64,000 bases of DNA from CANIZL01 sp043788645 (lineage in GTDB: Bacteria; Verrucomicrobiota; Verrucomicrobiia; Limisphaerales; UBA9464). The notes below the pieces were generated by a model. That model saw nothing but the letters and a program-made list of their open reading frames with translations, had not been told where the DNA came from and made no database searches. Below are positions 15,729 to 24,823 of this stretch, one piece after another; position 1 is the first letter of the stretch, and each line of letters starts with the position of its first letter. Made by a program: the position numbers and the translations under genes. The DNA lies in assembly GCA_043788645.1 (NCBI GenBank), contig JAYVTS010000144.1, positions 8,348 through 72,347 of the forward strand, given 5' to 3'.

Positions 15729-18332
15729 TCAAGCCTCTTTCAATACGGTCGGATCAACGACAGCAAGGGCCGGGTTAATCGGGGAGCCAATGTGCGGACG
15801 GGCGCCCTGGTGCCACCACAACACCAGCGCGCTGGCAATATAGATGGACGAATAGGTGCCAGTAATAATACCCACGAGGAACGTAAAGGCGAAGTCGTTG
15901 ATTCCACCACCGCCAAACACATACAAGATGAGGGTGGCCAGAAAGACCGTTCCAGACGTGATAATCGTTCGGCTCAACGTCTCGTTGAGGGCTCGATTGA
16001 TGACTTCACGGAAAGTACCCGGCTTCCCTAGTTTCAGATCCTCGCGGATACGGTCGAAGATGACGATGGTGTCGTTGATCGAAAAACCGATGATCGTTAG
16101 GATGGCCGCCACAAAGGTGGCATTAAACTGCCGACCCTGTCCGGCCAGGCCCGTCAGGCAATACCAGCCAATGGTCATCAGGACGTCGTGAATACCCGCC
16201 ACCACGGCGCCAATCGCAAAACTGAATTCATAGCGGAAGGCAACGTAAACCAGAATGCCAAAGAACGAGAGCAACATCGAGATAATCGCCGACTTCTGAA
16301 TTTCAAAACCAACGGACGGGCCAACTGAATCGAGGGCCGTACGGTCAAACTCGGCCTTGGGGAACGCCTTCCTTAGTGCGGCTTCAGCCTTTTCACCATT
16401 GCCGGGTTGGCCCGCGATAATGGTATCGTCGTGGGGCACAATCACCGTCAGCGATTCTTTGCCGTTGGAGAGATCGCGCTGATAGCGAGCGATCGCGTCA
16501 CCAATCTTGAGGTCTTCAACCACTTTCTTCACTTCGCTGTCGCTGGGCTTTGCGGCCGGGTTAAAGCGCCAGGAGATGCTATCACCCCCCGCAAACTCGA
16601 CTCCCAACATGTTCTTGCCTCGACCAAAAATTCCGTACGTAATGCCCACGACAATTAACGCCCAAGATATAATAAAAGCTGGCTTGGCTAACTGCATGAA
16701 GTCGAGCTTCGTGGCGGGGATAATGTGCAACATCGGCAATCTTGTGATGACGCCTTTGGCGATCAAGAAGTCGAAAATCAGTCGAGTGACGACGAGCGAA
16801 GTAAACAAGGAGAGGATCAACCCGACCGTCAACGAAACGCCGAAGCCCTTGACCGAGCCGGTACCGAGCAGAATCAACAGCACGGACGAGATCAACGTGG
16901 TGACGTGCGAATCCAAAATGGTACTAAAAGCTTTGTCATATCCGGCGGTAATCGTGCCGCGAAGCGATTTTCCTTGCGCCGCCTCTTCGCGCATCCGCTC
17001 GAAAATCAGCACGTTGGCATCGACCGCCATACCGATCGTCAGCACGATGCCCGCGATGCCTGGCAGGGTGAAGGTAACTCCCAGCGAGCACATCACGCCT
17101 AAAAGCAGGAGGACATTCAGGAGAAGTGCCACATTCGCAACGGCGCCCGCGAACATATAATACACGAGCATGAAGGTGACGACCGCGATGACGCCCCAAA
17201 TACAGGCTTTGAGGCCGGACTCGACAGAATCGCGACCGAGGGAAGGGTCGATGCCGGTTTCGTTAATGATACTCAACGGTGCGGCGAGTGGATTTTCTAA
17301 GGTGGAAGCAAGGTCCTGGGCCTCTTTCATCGTGTAATTGCCGGTGATTTGACCAGAACCAGTGTTCATGACCCCTTGAATGGTCGGGGCGGAAATGAGT
17401 TCGCCGTCGAGCACGATCGCGAGTTGACGCCCCAGGTTCGCCGTTGTGACATCTCGGAGTAGATTCACGCCCGAACCTTTGACGGCAAATAGCACCAACG
17501 GCTTCCCGGTCGCCGGCTCGATCGATACCGACGAGGTGTCGATATATTGGCCATCCAATCCTTGCTCCGGAGATTCAGCCACGACATATCGGTTGAATTC
17601 CGTTTGGCCGGTTCGTTTGTTCCGGATCTTTTCGGTCAATACGGTATATCCAGGCGGTATGAGACCCGTTTGGAGCAATTGCATACTGTCTTGATGAACG
17701 ATACGAAATTCGAGGTAAGCGGCCTTGGTGATCAGGCTCCGCGCGCTGGCTTTATCTGATTCCGTCAATCCGGGTAATTGGACCAAGAGTCGATTTCGAC
17801 CAGAGGGTTGAATGATCGGTTCCGAAACCCCGAGGGCATCGACGCGTTTGCGAATCACGCCCATGGCCTGATCGACCAGTTGTTGGTCATTCAGTTTGGA
17901 CGTGAAGTTTGTGGAGTTCCGCTGCCCACCCTTGCTCGGGTCGAGTTCGAGCAAGAAAGCCGTGCCACCTTGGAGATCGATGCCGAGATGGAATTTACTT
18001 GAGGCATCGCGCTGAACGCGGTTGAGCAAGGATCGGTTGACGTCCGTGGCTTGGCTCAGATCGACGTAATTCTTGGGGAAGAACGGCGCGAGTTCATTCG
18101 TACCCACGGCGACCATCAAATTGGAATAACTGTTTCCGGGAAGCCGAGCGTCGAGTTCTTTCGCTCGAGCAATGATGCCGTCGAGCTGCTTCACTTGGTT
18201 CGTATCCCCCTCCGTCGCCGCTTTCGCAAATTGATCAATGAGATTGCGTGGATGAATGGGTACAATCGAGCCCACTGCCAAAGCGATGACGAGCAGGATG
18301 AACAGGAACTTCCAAAGATGGGTACGGGTCAT
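15729..18332 (-). CDS. secDF: Protein translocase SecD-SecF fusion
   Basis: Membrane component that uses proton motive force to help complete protein export through SecYEG. A single 867-residue chain carries both halves. The SecD part has an N-terminal helix, FHLGIDLQGGTAFLLELDP (~97-115), the P1 domain, GRNRLLVQLPG, and the RND-type membrane block with TIGMAVDANVLIFERMREE. The SecF part starts around 575 (GKNMLGVEFAGGDSISWRF) and ends with GFSINDTIVIFDRIRE, the SecF hallmark. About twelve helices in total. It follows yajC by 63 bp on the same strand, the common yajC-secD-secF arrangement. Long antisense frames here are shadows. Confidence 0.96.
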   Translation of the reverse strand: MTRTHLWKFLFILLVIALAVGSIVPIHPRNLIDQFAKAATEGDTNQVKQLDGIIARAKELDARLPGNSYSNLMVAVGTNELAPFFPKNYVDLSQATDVNRSLLNRVQRDASSKFHLGIDLQGGTAFLLELDPSKGGQRNSTNFTSKLNDQQLVDQAMGVIRKRVDALGVSEPIIQPSGRNRLLVQLPGLTESDKASARSLITKAAYLEFRIVHQDSMQLLQTGLIPPGYTVLTEKIRNKRTGQTEFNRYVVAESPEQGLDGQYIDTSSVSIEPATGKPLVLFAVKGSGVNLLRDVTTANLGRQLAIVLDGELISAPTIQGVMNTGSGQITGNYTMKEAQDLASTLENPLAAPLSIINETGIDPSLGRDSVESGLKACIWGVIAVVTFMLVYYMFAGAVANVALLLNVLLLLGVMCSLGVTFTLPGIAGIVLTIGMAVDANVLIFERMREEAAQGKSLRGTITAGYDKAFSTILDSHVTTLISSVLLILLGTGSVKGFGVSLTVGLILSLFTSLVVTRLIFDFLIAKGVITRLPMLHIIPATKLDFMQLAKPAFIISWALIVVGITYGIFGRGKNMLGVEFAGGDSISWRFNPAAKPSDSEVKKVVEDLKIGDAIARYQRDLSNGKESLTVIVPHDDTIIAGQPGNGEKAEAALRKAFPKAEFDRTALDSVGPSVGFEIQKSAIISMLLSFFGILVYVAFRYEFSFAIGAVVAGIHDVLMTIGWYCLTGLAGQGRQFNATFVAAILTIIGFSINDTIVIFDRIREDLKLGKPGTFREVINRALNETLSRTIITSGTVFLATLILYVFGGGGINDFAFTFLVGIITGTYSSIYIASALVLWWHQGARPHIGSPINPALAVVDPTVLKEA

Positions 18333-18395
18333 GGTGGAAAAATGGCTGGGAAAAAATAGCGAATGAACGGGGGCAATGGTGGAAGACCTTTGAAC

Positions 18396-18746
18396 TTAGC
18401 TGCTAGCGCGCTCGGTGACATCGACGATGGAAACTTTCGTCACTTCCAGGGTCGATTCGCCCGAGCGAAGAGTCACCGTATTGTCTTTCACGTTGACCAC
18501 GGTGCCACACAGGCCGGCGGAAGTGGTGACTTTATCGTTCCGTTTCAACTGCTTCAGGAGTGCGGCTTGCTCACGGGCTTTCTTTTGCTGCGGACGGATC
18601 GTCAGCAACCAAAAGACGACACCAATGACGAGCATGAGCGAAAACTGGGTCACCATCGCCCGGCTTCCGGCATTAGCGTCCACCATGCCGTTAGCGGCAG
18701 TCGGTGGCGCGGTGAACGCAAACATAAGAGTGACTAAAGACAGCAT
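18396..18746 (-). CDS. yajC: Preprotein translocase accessory protein YajC
   Basis: Small single-span partner of SecDF. The start at 18746 gives MLSLVTLMFAFTAPPTAANG, then one transmembrane helix (FSLMLVIGVVFWLLTIRPQQ), the family signature RPQQKKAREQ, and a cytoplasmic KOW-like domain with LKRNDKVTTSAGLCGTVVNV. About 116 residues, as expected. An alternative ATG far upstream (18932) would add 62 non-conserved residues. Upstream gene of yajC-secDF. Confidence 0.94.
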   Translation of the reverse strand: MLSLVTLMFAFTAPPTAANGMVDANAGSRAMVTQFSLMLVIGVVFWLLTIRPQQKKAREQAALLKQLKRNDKVTTSAGLCGTVVNVKDNTVTLRSGESTLEVTKVSIVDVTERASS

Positions 18747-18939
18747 GATTCCTAACAAAAAATTGAGGCGTGAGCCTAAGAACGGGCGTCCCGGTGGCAA
18801 GGGCTGGTTCCAAACAGCTCGATCAGCCCGAAAAGAGCGGAAAACGACCGATTTCATCGGAAAGAAACGCGCGGGGAACCGGTGTTGAGCGCACTCCAAG
18901 GCGATGCCCGGCAAAATATCGCCGAGTTGCAATCAATTG

Positions 18940-19376
18940 GATACCAATAGGATAAAAATGCCAAAGCACTCGTGGGGTGCCCGCTGATCGGAATTGACAT
19001 GGATGCGCAGACTTGCCAATCCGCACGCGTTAGACCTGATGGCAAATGGCTCCTGGGCGGATGGATTGCCGTCCGGATTTGACCGACGCATCCCAATCTT
19101 GAGATTTTTAGTTCCTTCTTTGGGGTGCTTTGGGTCCCCATTCCATCTCCGTGATCATTGAAAAGGAACGGTTGGCTGGGCCGATGATGTGGCCCCCCGA
19201 AATCACCGCTGAATTGCGGGTCCTTGTCAAAATGGGGACGGCTGGGCGAAATGGTAGCGCGGGTGCAAAAACGTCGCAGCCAAATGGAAGTCTTGCTCCG
19301 TCTCGATTTTATCGGTCAGGCGGCCGCCGTCCGATTGGCCGCCGATTGCTTCGAGTCGGCCTGAGGGATGGGTGAT
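18940..19376. other. Intergenic, nothing recognised
   Basis: Between yajC and the structured region at 19378 no frame has a recognisable product. The small frames on both strands (60-95 codons) lack motifs and plausible starts. Confidence 0.4.
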
Positions 19377-19377
19377 C

Positions 19378-19560
19378 CCGGCTTGCAGCGAGAGCCTCGG
19401 GCACCTAACCAACCTGTGGCTGAAGCTTCTACGCTTCAGGCACGGCCCGCAGTGGACCGGTCAGGCCTCGGCCGAAAGCTTGATTTAACCACCACTGTCT
19501 CGAGCCTGGCTGGGCGGGAGCGGACCCTCGGGTCCGTTCGGCCACCTCTTCTCCCGCCCG
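19378..19560. other. Cluster of strong hairpins, possible structured RNA or repeat
   Basis: CTGAAGC/GCTTCAG (19420-19426/19433-19439) forms one hairpin. A second structure is a 9-bp outer stem GGGCGGGAG (19512-19520) / CTCCCGCCC (19551-19559) directly stacked on an inner 6-bp hairpin CGGACC-CTCG-GGTCCG (19521-19536). The stems are perfect. It may be an RNA element, the 3' end of the GxxExxY transcript coming from the right, or another dispersed palindrome; the sequence alone does not decide. Confidence 0.35.
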
Positions 19561-19680
19561 GTCAATTTCACGCCCAGTTGGATTTTTACACGGGGATTTT
19601 TCCCACTCGAAGGCACAACGGCACGACGAAGGGGTTGCGACACGGTCCCATTCGGGTGATCGAATTTCGCTCTGGAGAGG

Positions 19681-20070
19681 TCAGTTGACGATGCGTTTAA
19701 GGCCGTCTTTGAGGAGGGCGGATCCAAAATTCAGGAGCAGCCCGAGTCGGAATTTCCGTAGCTTGAGATAGGTCAGTAACTGCTTACCATGTATTGGTCC
19801 CAGCTGTTCCACGGATTTCAATTCTACGAGGAAACAATCATCAATCACGAGGTCCGCCCGAAACCCCTCTTCAAACCGCAAGCCGTCATATTCAATTGCC
19901 ATCGGTTTTTGTCGCTCCACCACGTATCCGCGCCGGGCCAGATCCCGGGCCAAAATCGCCTCGTAAACCGATTCCAGTAGACCCGGCCCGAGTTCGACAT
20001 GCAGCCGGTAGGCCGCGGCTAGGACGTCGGTGGCGATGCTTTCGAGCTTCAGGGGAATGGGCGCGAACAT
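19681..20070 (-). CDS. GxxExxY family protein (PD-(D/E)XK-like fold)
   Basis: Small 129-residue protein with the naming motif in GPGLLESVYE (G-L-L-E-S-V-Y) and the later D...(E)xK-like core FRADLVIDD...LVELKSVEQLGPIHGKQLLTYLK. The family (TIGR04256/PF13366) is regarded as nuclease-like, but no function is established to my knowledge. The start is placed at ATG 20070 (MFAPIPLKLESIATDVL), where conservation begins; an ATG at 20124 would add 18 odd residues. It has no operon partner. A CACGAAG-type inverted repeat lies immediately upstream. Confidence 0.9.
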   Translation of the reverse strand: MFAPIPLKLESIATDVLAAAYRLHVELGPGLLESVYEAILARDLARRGYVVERQKPMAIEYDGLRFEEGFRADLVIDDCFLVELKSVEQLGPIHGKQLLTYLKLRKFRLGLLLNFGSALLKDGLKRIVN

Positions 20071-20142
20071 AAATATAAATTTGTCGTTGATGAGGACACC
20101 GCTTCCTACGGAGCATTGTTTCAAGTGTCACACCGCCTTTTG

Positions 20143-20340
20143 CTTTTTTCACACGGAGACCCGTTTTTTCACACGAAGACTCGAAGACACCAAGGAGTTT
20201 TTTGTTTCCTCAATGCACGTTTCGACCCGACGCAGTTTCAAGTTCTATCAAGCGTAGAGAATTTGCCCCATCCAAATCTGAATCCCTCTTCGTGTCTTGG
20301 TGCCTTCGTGTGAAAAAATTCCCCTCCCCTTCGTGTGAAA
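20143..20340. repeat. CACGAAG/CTTCGTG dispersed-type inverted repeat
   Basis: The left arm at 20164-20195 (TTTTTTCACACGAAGACTCG, then AAGACACCAAGG) is an imperfect reverse complement of the right arm at 20287-20320 (CTTCGTGTCTTGGTGCCTTC, then GTGTGAAAAAA). Shorter outer pieces (20143-20161 and 20327-20340) repeat the same words. It fills the gap between the GxxExxY gene and murJ. Confidence 0.7.
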
Positions 20341-20380
20341 CCTTGCCCGAGGGGGAAGGGGCACGAATGGTCCGGGGCAC

Positions 20381-21940
20381 ATGTCGCGGATATTGAAATC
20401 GTCGGGAACCGCCGGGGCCGCAACGGCCCTGAGCCGCGTGCTCGGCTTCGTTCGGACCTCCGCTTACGCCGCCTTCATGGGTGATGGACCGGTCGCCACC
20501 GCTTGGATGACCGCGGAGCAGGTGCCCAATCTTTTTCGCCGCCTTCTGGGTGAAGGCGCGCTCACCGCCGCCTTTGTCCCCACCTTCAAGGCGCGTCTCA
20601 AAAGCGATGGCGAAACCTCCGCCTGGCGATCCGCGGCCGCGGTCCTCTGCGCCCTAATCCTGGTCACAACCGCTCTCATCACCCTGGTAACCGTCGTCGT
20701 CACGGCCTTGTTGCATTTTGGGGCGTTCTCGTGGCGACAGGACCTCATGCTCCGACTGTTGCGAGTTATGTTTCCATATGTGCTGCTGGTTTGCTCAACG
20801 GCGGTGTTCATTGGGTTATTGAACGCCCGCGGCCGATATTTCCTGCCGGCGCTCGGCGCGGCGATGCTGAATGTCGTGATGATCGCGTCGGTTTATTTCC
20901 TGACGCCCTGGTTTGGATCGACCCCAGAAGAACAGATTTTCGGATTGGCCGTGGGTTACCTGATTGCGGGTGTCGCTCAAGCTGCCTTTCAGATTCCGGC
21001 CGTTCGGGCGGAAGGTTTTCGCTTCAAGTGGGTCAATCCGATCCGCGATCCGGTCGTCCGTGAAGTGCTTACCAAAATGGGCCCAGCCACCCTGGGAGCG
21101 GCCGCGTATCAAATCAACGTTTTGACGACCAGCCTTTTCGCGGGAGCGGTGAGCGAAAACGCGGTGGCGTCGTTTAACTACGCCACGCGTCTCATGGAAT
21201 TGCCCCAGGGAATCGTCGGGATTTCGATGGCCACGTTTCTCCTGACCGAGCTAAGTGGGCTGGCGGTCGATAAGAAATTTCCAGAGTTTCGGCGGACTCT
21301 CACGGAGGGGCTGCTCCATATGGTCTTTGTGAATGCGCTCGCCCTAGTGCTCCTAGTCGGGTTGAGTCAACCGATGATTCGTCTCTTATTTGAACACGGT
21401 CGATTTACCGAAGTCTCGACCGCCCGAGCGAGCGGTGCATTGTGGTTCCTGGCACCGGGCTTGTTGTTTTTCTCCGCCAATAATATTCTGGCCCGTGCTT
21501 TCTACGCACTGCACGACACCCGAACGCCGATGATGATCAGCTTGTTTTGTCTGGGGACGAATCTGGTGCTGGTCTTTTTTTTGGCGGGACCGATGCAACA
21601 ACGGGGGATGGCCCTGGCCAATACCCTCTCAGCAACGGGCAACACCTTGCTGCTGTTCTATGCCCTGAAGAAAGCACTGCCCAAATTCGCAATCCGCGAG
21701 TTCGGTCCCGCACTAGGGACCATGGCCTCCGCGGCCTTGATCGTCGGATTGCTCGCTTGGGAACTGAACCGCCTCATTGAAGGCCAATGGGGAACGAGAA
21801 CGTTGGGTGCCCGGTTGATTGGGGTATTCGTGCCCATTACCGTCGCCGCCCTTACTTACCTAGGACTGGGACTCTGGCTCCGACTGCCCCAAGCACAGGA
21901 AATGCGAGCTGCGTTGTGGAGACGGGGTCGTAAGGTGTGA
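20381..21940 (+). CDS. murJ: Lipid II flippase MurJ (MviN)
   Basis: MOP-superfamily membrane protein that flips the peptidoglycan precursor lipid II. The 519 residues contain about fourteen helices. The opening LSRVLGFVRTSAYAAFMGDG and PNLFRRLLGEGALTAAFVPTF are the family signature; further blocks are ALGAAMLNVVMIA, NYATRLMELPQGIVGISMAT and FLAPGLLFFSANNILARAFYALHDTRTPM. The start ATG at 20381 gives MSRILKSSGTAG. It stands alone on the plus strand. Confidence 0.95.
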   Translation: MSRILKSSGTAGAATALSRVLGFVRTSAYAAFMGDGPVATAWMTAEQVPNLFRRLLGEGALTAAFVPTFKARLKSDGETSAWRSAAAVLCALILVTTALITLVTVVVTALLHFGAFSWRQDLMLRLLRVMFPYVLLVCSTAVFIGLLNARGRYFLPALGAAMLNVVMIASVYFLTPWFGSTPEEQIFGLAVGYLIAGVAQAAFQIPAVRAEGFRFKWVNPIRDPVVREVLTKMGPATLGAAAYQINVLTTSLFAGAVSENAVASFNYATRLMELPQGIVGISMATFLLTELSGLAVDKKFPEFRRTLTEGLLHMVFVNALALVLLVGLSQPMIRLLFEHGRFTEVSTARASGALWFLAPGLLFFSANNILARAFYALHDTRTPMMISLFCLGTNLVLVFFLAGPMQQRGMALANTLSATGNTLLLFYALKKALPKFAIREFGPALGTMASAALIVGLLAWELNRLIEGQWGTRTLGARLIGVFVPITVAALTYLGLGLWLRLPQAQEMRAALWRRGRKV

Positions 21941-22039
21941 AATCGCAAGCTGGCATTCCGATCCATCGTATCGTACCCTACCTACGTAGAGGGTAGATTG
22001 TTTCAGATAGTTCGGGGACTCTGCTGCTTTTTGCTGGCA

Positions 22040-22206
22040 TTTTCGGACCGAAATGCCGTTGCCGAACAGAATGCGGGTCGAATTTTCGGGCCGGATGAGC
22101 GGGCGAAAATCCGTGCGCTGCTCCAACCCCATCCGGATGGGAGCCGCTACCAGCTAAGTCGTCAGCTCGCCTGGCCGTGGCACTGGCACAGCTCCAGCGG
22201 TCAGTA
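22040..22206 (+). pseudogene. N-terminal relic of a DruA-like (DUF4338) protein
   Basis: A short frame (first start-like codon TTG at 21998) contains FGPDERAKIRALLQPHPDGS, then RYQLSRQLAWPWHWHSSSGQ before a TAA. This closely resembles the start of DUF4338/DruA-like proteins (I..LI..HP...R..LSR.LC..W.W....GQ). Nothing of the remaining ~250-350 residues follows in any frame, so it is a truncated relic. The rest of 21941-22435 shows no gene. Confidence 0.4.
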
Positions 22207-22435
22207 ACTCGACGAGATCGTTGACAGCGGCACCGGGGAGCGATAGCGTCACCTTTTTCCAGCTTCCAACGATGCCCCCGTTCCTCATACTCAAATTGCT
22301 ATTTGGCTCGTTAGCTTGCTGGTAGGAGTGATTTCACTTTGACAAACCCTGCTGGACAAAAAAAGTTTCTCTCCCCTTTCTAGAATTGAGGCCTATTCAA
22401 ATCTAAATTTCACTCGAATCGAGACGGATAGGAAT

Positions 22436-23074
22436 ATGAATGCTCGACGCTTAGCGGTTATATCCATCGGGATTGTTGTCTTCCTCTTCTGGCAACAGCA
22501 CCAACAGATGATGGGCTTGAAGACCGAAGGAACCGCTCTTCGCAAGCAGGTCGAGCAAGTAGCAGCGCAGCGGGATGAAGCACGAAAATTGGCCGCTCAA
22601 CTCCGAACAATCGTTGAAGGCTCCGAGTCGGACCGGGGCGAGCTCATACGCTTACGTGGCCAGGCGGCCAGATTGGGTCGGGTGGAACAGGAAAATGTCC
22701 GCTTTAAAAATGAACGCCAGAACTCGGCCAATCGGCTCAAGTCCCTAAAATCTGCGCCCCCCCTCTCCGAACAGCCGTTGTCGGCGGCCGAGGTCAATTC
22801 CACTCAACTCCCACCCGGCGTCACCAACTTGGGGATCATCGAGTTTTCAGATCGGACCCCGATGCGACTTGATTTGGGGGAAGGCACGACATGCCTCGTT
22901 ACGACGACTCTGCTCGACGACGGCCAACTTAGCATGGTTTTTTCTTTTGAAACGGACGTGGATGGAGTCCCCACTCGGACCGAACAGTCAGCGACGGTCG
23001 TTCCAGGCAAACAATTCGCGATGACCCTTCACGGTGCGCTGATCGCCTTGACACCCACTCTCGGAACCCAATGA
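22436..23074 (+). CDS. Membrane-anchored coiled-coil protein, unknown function
   Basis: A 212-residue protein with an N-terminal membrane segment (LAVISIGIVVFLFWQQH) and a heptad-rich stretch 27-100 (LKTEGTALRKQVEQVAAQRD, VEQENVRFKNERQNSANRL). A short linker leads to a C-terminal beta-like domain (VTNLGIIEFSDRTPMRLDL, TCLVTTTLLDDGQLSMVFSF, ALIALTP). No family name recognised. The ATG at 22436 is well placed after an AT-rich leader. Probably monocistronic; the next gene converges. Confidence 0.75.
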   Translation: MNARRLAVISIGIVVFLFWQQHQQMMGLKTEGTALRKQVEQVAAQRDEARKLAAQLRTIVEGSESDRGELIRLRGQAARLGRVEQENVRFKNERQNSANRLKSLKSAPPLSEQPLSAAEVNSTQLPPGVTNLGIIEFSDRTPMRLDLGEGTTCLVTTTLLDDGQLSMVFSFETDVDGVPTRTEQSATVVPGKQFAMTLHGALIALTPTLGTQ

Positions 23075-23103
23075 GGAAGCGGCGGATACATCCCACCGCC
23101 CGA

Positions 23104-24528
23104 TCAATATCGAGCGGGAACGGATACCGATAGCGTAATTTTTTCCTCGTCTTCATGGTTTCGGCCGCTGAATCGCGCCGAAATCGTTGAACCCAAATCC
23201 ATCACTTCTACCAAACCAAAACACCCTTCGTGTTTGCGCGGTTTATAGACCCCTTGGCTATACGGTCCTCCCTTAATGCTAGCGTCTCGATCCAGGGGTG
23301 CAGCCGCCATGACCGGGATCGGCGCACCCCCGTGGGTCGCGAAATCGGAATTCGACCCATCATCCGCCGCGAGCGCATGCATATCTCCTTGTAAGATCAC
23401 TAACCCACGAATCTGATTCGCTTTGACAAAATCCGCAATTTCCCGCCGTTCATGAGCAAATGCGGCCCAGGAATCGACCGCAACGGGTCGAGTCGGGCGA
23501 GCGTTCGTGGTGGGGATATAACTGAGGTTTTGATGGTGGAGATACCCAACATCGTTGGTCGTGACCGGCCAATAATAGTTGGTATGCCAGTTGCCGCTCC
23601 ACGGCACGCTGCTAATCCAGAAAATCAGCGGATACACGCCATTGGCCGCTAGCAACTCGCGCTTAAGCCAGTTTTTTTGCAAGGCACCGAGCATGGATTT
23701 CCCTGGGCCGTCACGCGTCAACGCTCGGTCGCGTTGGGAACGAAGGTCGGTCATCAGGAATTTCACTCGCCCGACCTCAAAGGTCTGAGTAATCGGCCCA
23801 GCGGGGCTCTCGTCCAGGAGCGGATAATGTGGAAAATAATCGCGGTACGCCTGTTTTACCGCAATTCGGCCCCGGGCTCGGTCATCACTATTATTGCCGC
23901 AAAAATCATGGTCATCCCACATATAAATCAGCGGAACTTCACGATAGAGTTGAGCTTGCACCGGTGAGGCCAACACTTTGTCATAGGCGTGTTGGAATTT
24001 CTCCACTCGATTCGTGTCGATATCTTCGTAGTGAAAATCGCCCGTGCAGAGAAAGAACAGCGGCTCGTGACGCCGAATGCAGTCGTAGCTGGCGTTGGTC
24101 GATCCGGTGATACCACAAGAAGCAAAGGCGAATGTGAACGACGCGGGCCGGGCCGGGAACGTGTGAAAACGGCCCGCTTTGATCCGCTCGACCTCGCCCT
24201 TCACTTCAAACGCGAAATAGTAGGTGGTGTCCGGGCGCAGATAGGTCAGGTGAAACCCCACCACGTTACCGGCGATATTGGTCCGGCTTACGGCGGGACC
24301 ATAGATAGCGGACCGAGTCAGGTTTGGGTCTCGGCTGACCCACAGCCGAACCTCGCGGCCGTCCTGGTCGAGCTTCGCACGAACTTCCGCGGTGGTAGGC
24401 GTGATATCGCCTGACCAAGGCCCCCGAGCCAAGCGGGTATGGGAAGCGTCATTGCCCAAGGCAGCCAGGGCGAAAGCCACTCCCCAAACCCGGGCGAACC
24501 ACGGATAGAAGCGAAACAGCAACATCAT
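23104..24528 (-). CDS. PhoD-like metallophosphatase (alkaline phosphatase D family)
   Basis: Secreted phosphoesterase/phosphatase. Signal peptide MMLLFRFYPWFARVWGVAFA, then the N-terminal PhoD beta domain (GPWSGDITPTTAEVRAKLD, VGFHLTYLRPDTTYYFAFEV). The catalytic domain has FAFASCG, FLCTGDFHYED, the metal-binding YMWDDHDFCGNN and VILQGDMHA with a late HGG. About 475 residues. The long upstream extension of the frame reads through the tRNA gene and is rejected; start at ATG 24528 or 24525. The usual CxGDxxY region reads CTGDFHYED. The real substrate is unknown. A second PhoD homologue lies at 47514. Confidence 0.88.
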   Translation of the reverse strand: MMLLFRFYPWFARVWGVAFALAALGNDASHTRLARGPWSGDITPTTAEVRAKLDQDGREVRLWVSRDPNLTRSAIYGPAVSRTNIAGNVVGFHLTYLRPDTTYYFAFEVKGEVERIKAGRFHTFPARPASFTFAFASCGITGSTNASYDCIRRHEPLFFLCTGDFHYEDIDTNRVEKFQHAYDKVLASPVQAQLYREVPLIYMWDDHDFCGNNSDDRARGRIAVKQAYRDYFPHYPLLDESPAGPITQTFEVGRVKFLMTDLRSQRDRALTRDGPGKSMLGALQKNWLKRELLAANGVYPLIFWISSVPWSGNWHTNYYWPVTTNDVGYLHHQNLSYIPTTNARPTRPVAVDSWAAFAHERREIADFVKANQIRGLVILQGDMHALAADDGSNSDFATHGGAPIPVMAAAPLDRDASIKGGPYSQGVYKPRKHEGCFGLVEVMDLGSTISARFSGRNHEDEEKITLSVSVPARY

Positions 24529-24634
24529 CAAGTGCCCGCAAGCTGCCGTCTGGGGCCTGAACCGCAAGACCCACGGGAACCGGAACAGACCTTGCTTCGC
24601 CCCCGAAGTTAGCGGCGGGTCGCCGCCAAAAAAA

Positions 24635-24720
24635 TGGTGGTAGGAACTGGATTCGAACCAGTGAAGGCGTAAGCCAGCAGATTTACAGTCTGCCCCCGTT
24701 GGCCACTTGGGTATCCTACC
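24635..24720 (-). tRNA. tRNA-Tyr (anticodon GTA)
   Basis: Read on the minus strand: acceptor GGTAGGA pairs with TCCTACC, followed by discriminator A and an encoded CCA. The anticodon loop ACTGTAAAT carries GTA. There is a long class II variable arm and the T-arm GGTTCGAATCC. 86 nt including CCA. Confidence 0.95.
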
Positions 24721-24823
24721 ACCCAGCCGTGCTCTTTTGAGCGGGCCGCAATAGAGAAGCCCATCGCTCGCCGACAAGAGGTTTTTCCAGGAAACTCCCC
24801 GTCCGACCCGGTAGCTTCCTCAG

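Noticed and set aside
16507..17160. Long plus-strand open frame within secDF
   Set aside because: Antisense to the conserved SecD membrane block; rich in residues expected from reverse reading and without any motif.
22040..22206. Druantia defence system
   Set aside because: Only a short DruA-like N-terminal relic; no DruE helicase or other Druantia genes in the window.
24529..24777. N-terminal extension of the PhoD frame at 24.5 kb
   Set aside because: The extension is translated through the tRNA-Tyr gene; the signal peptide start at 24528 is adequate.
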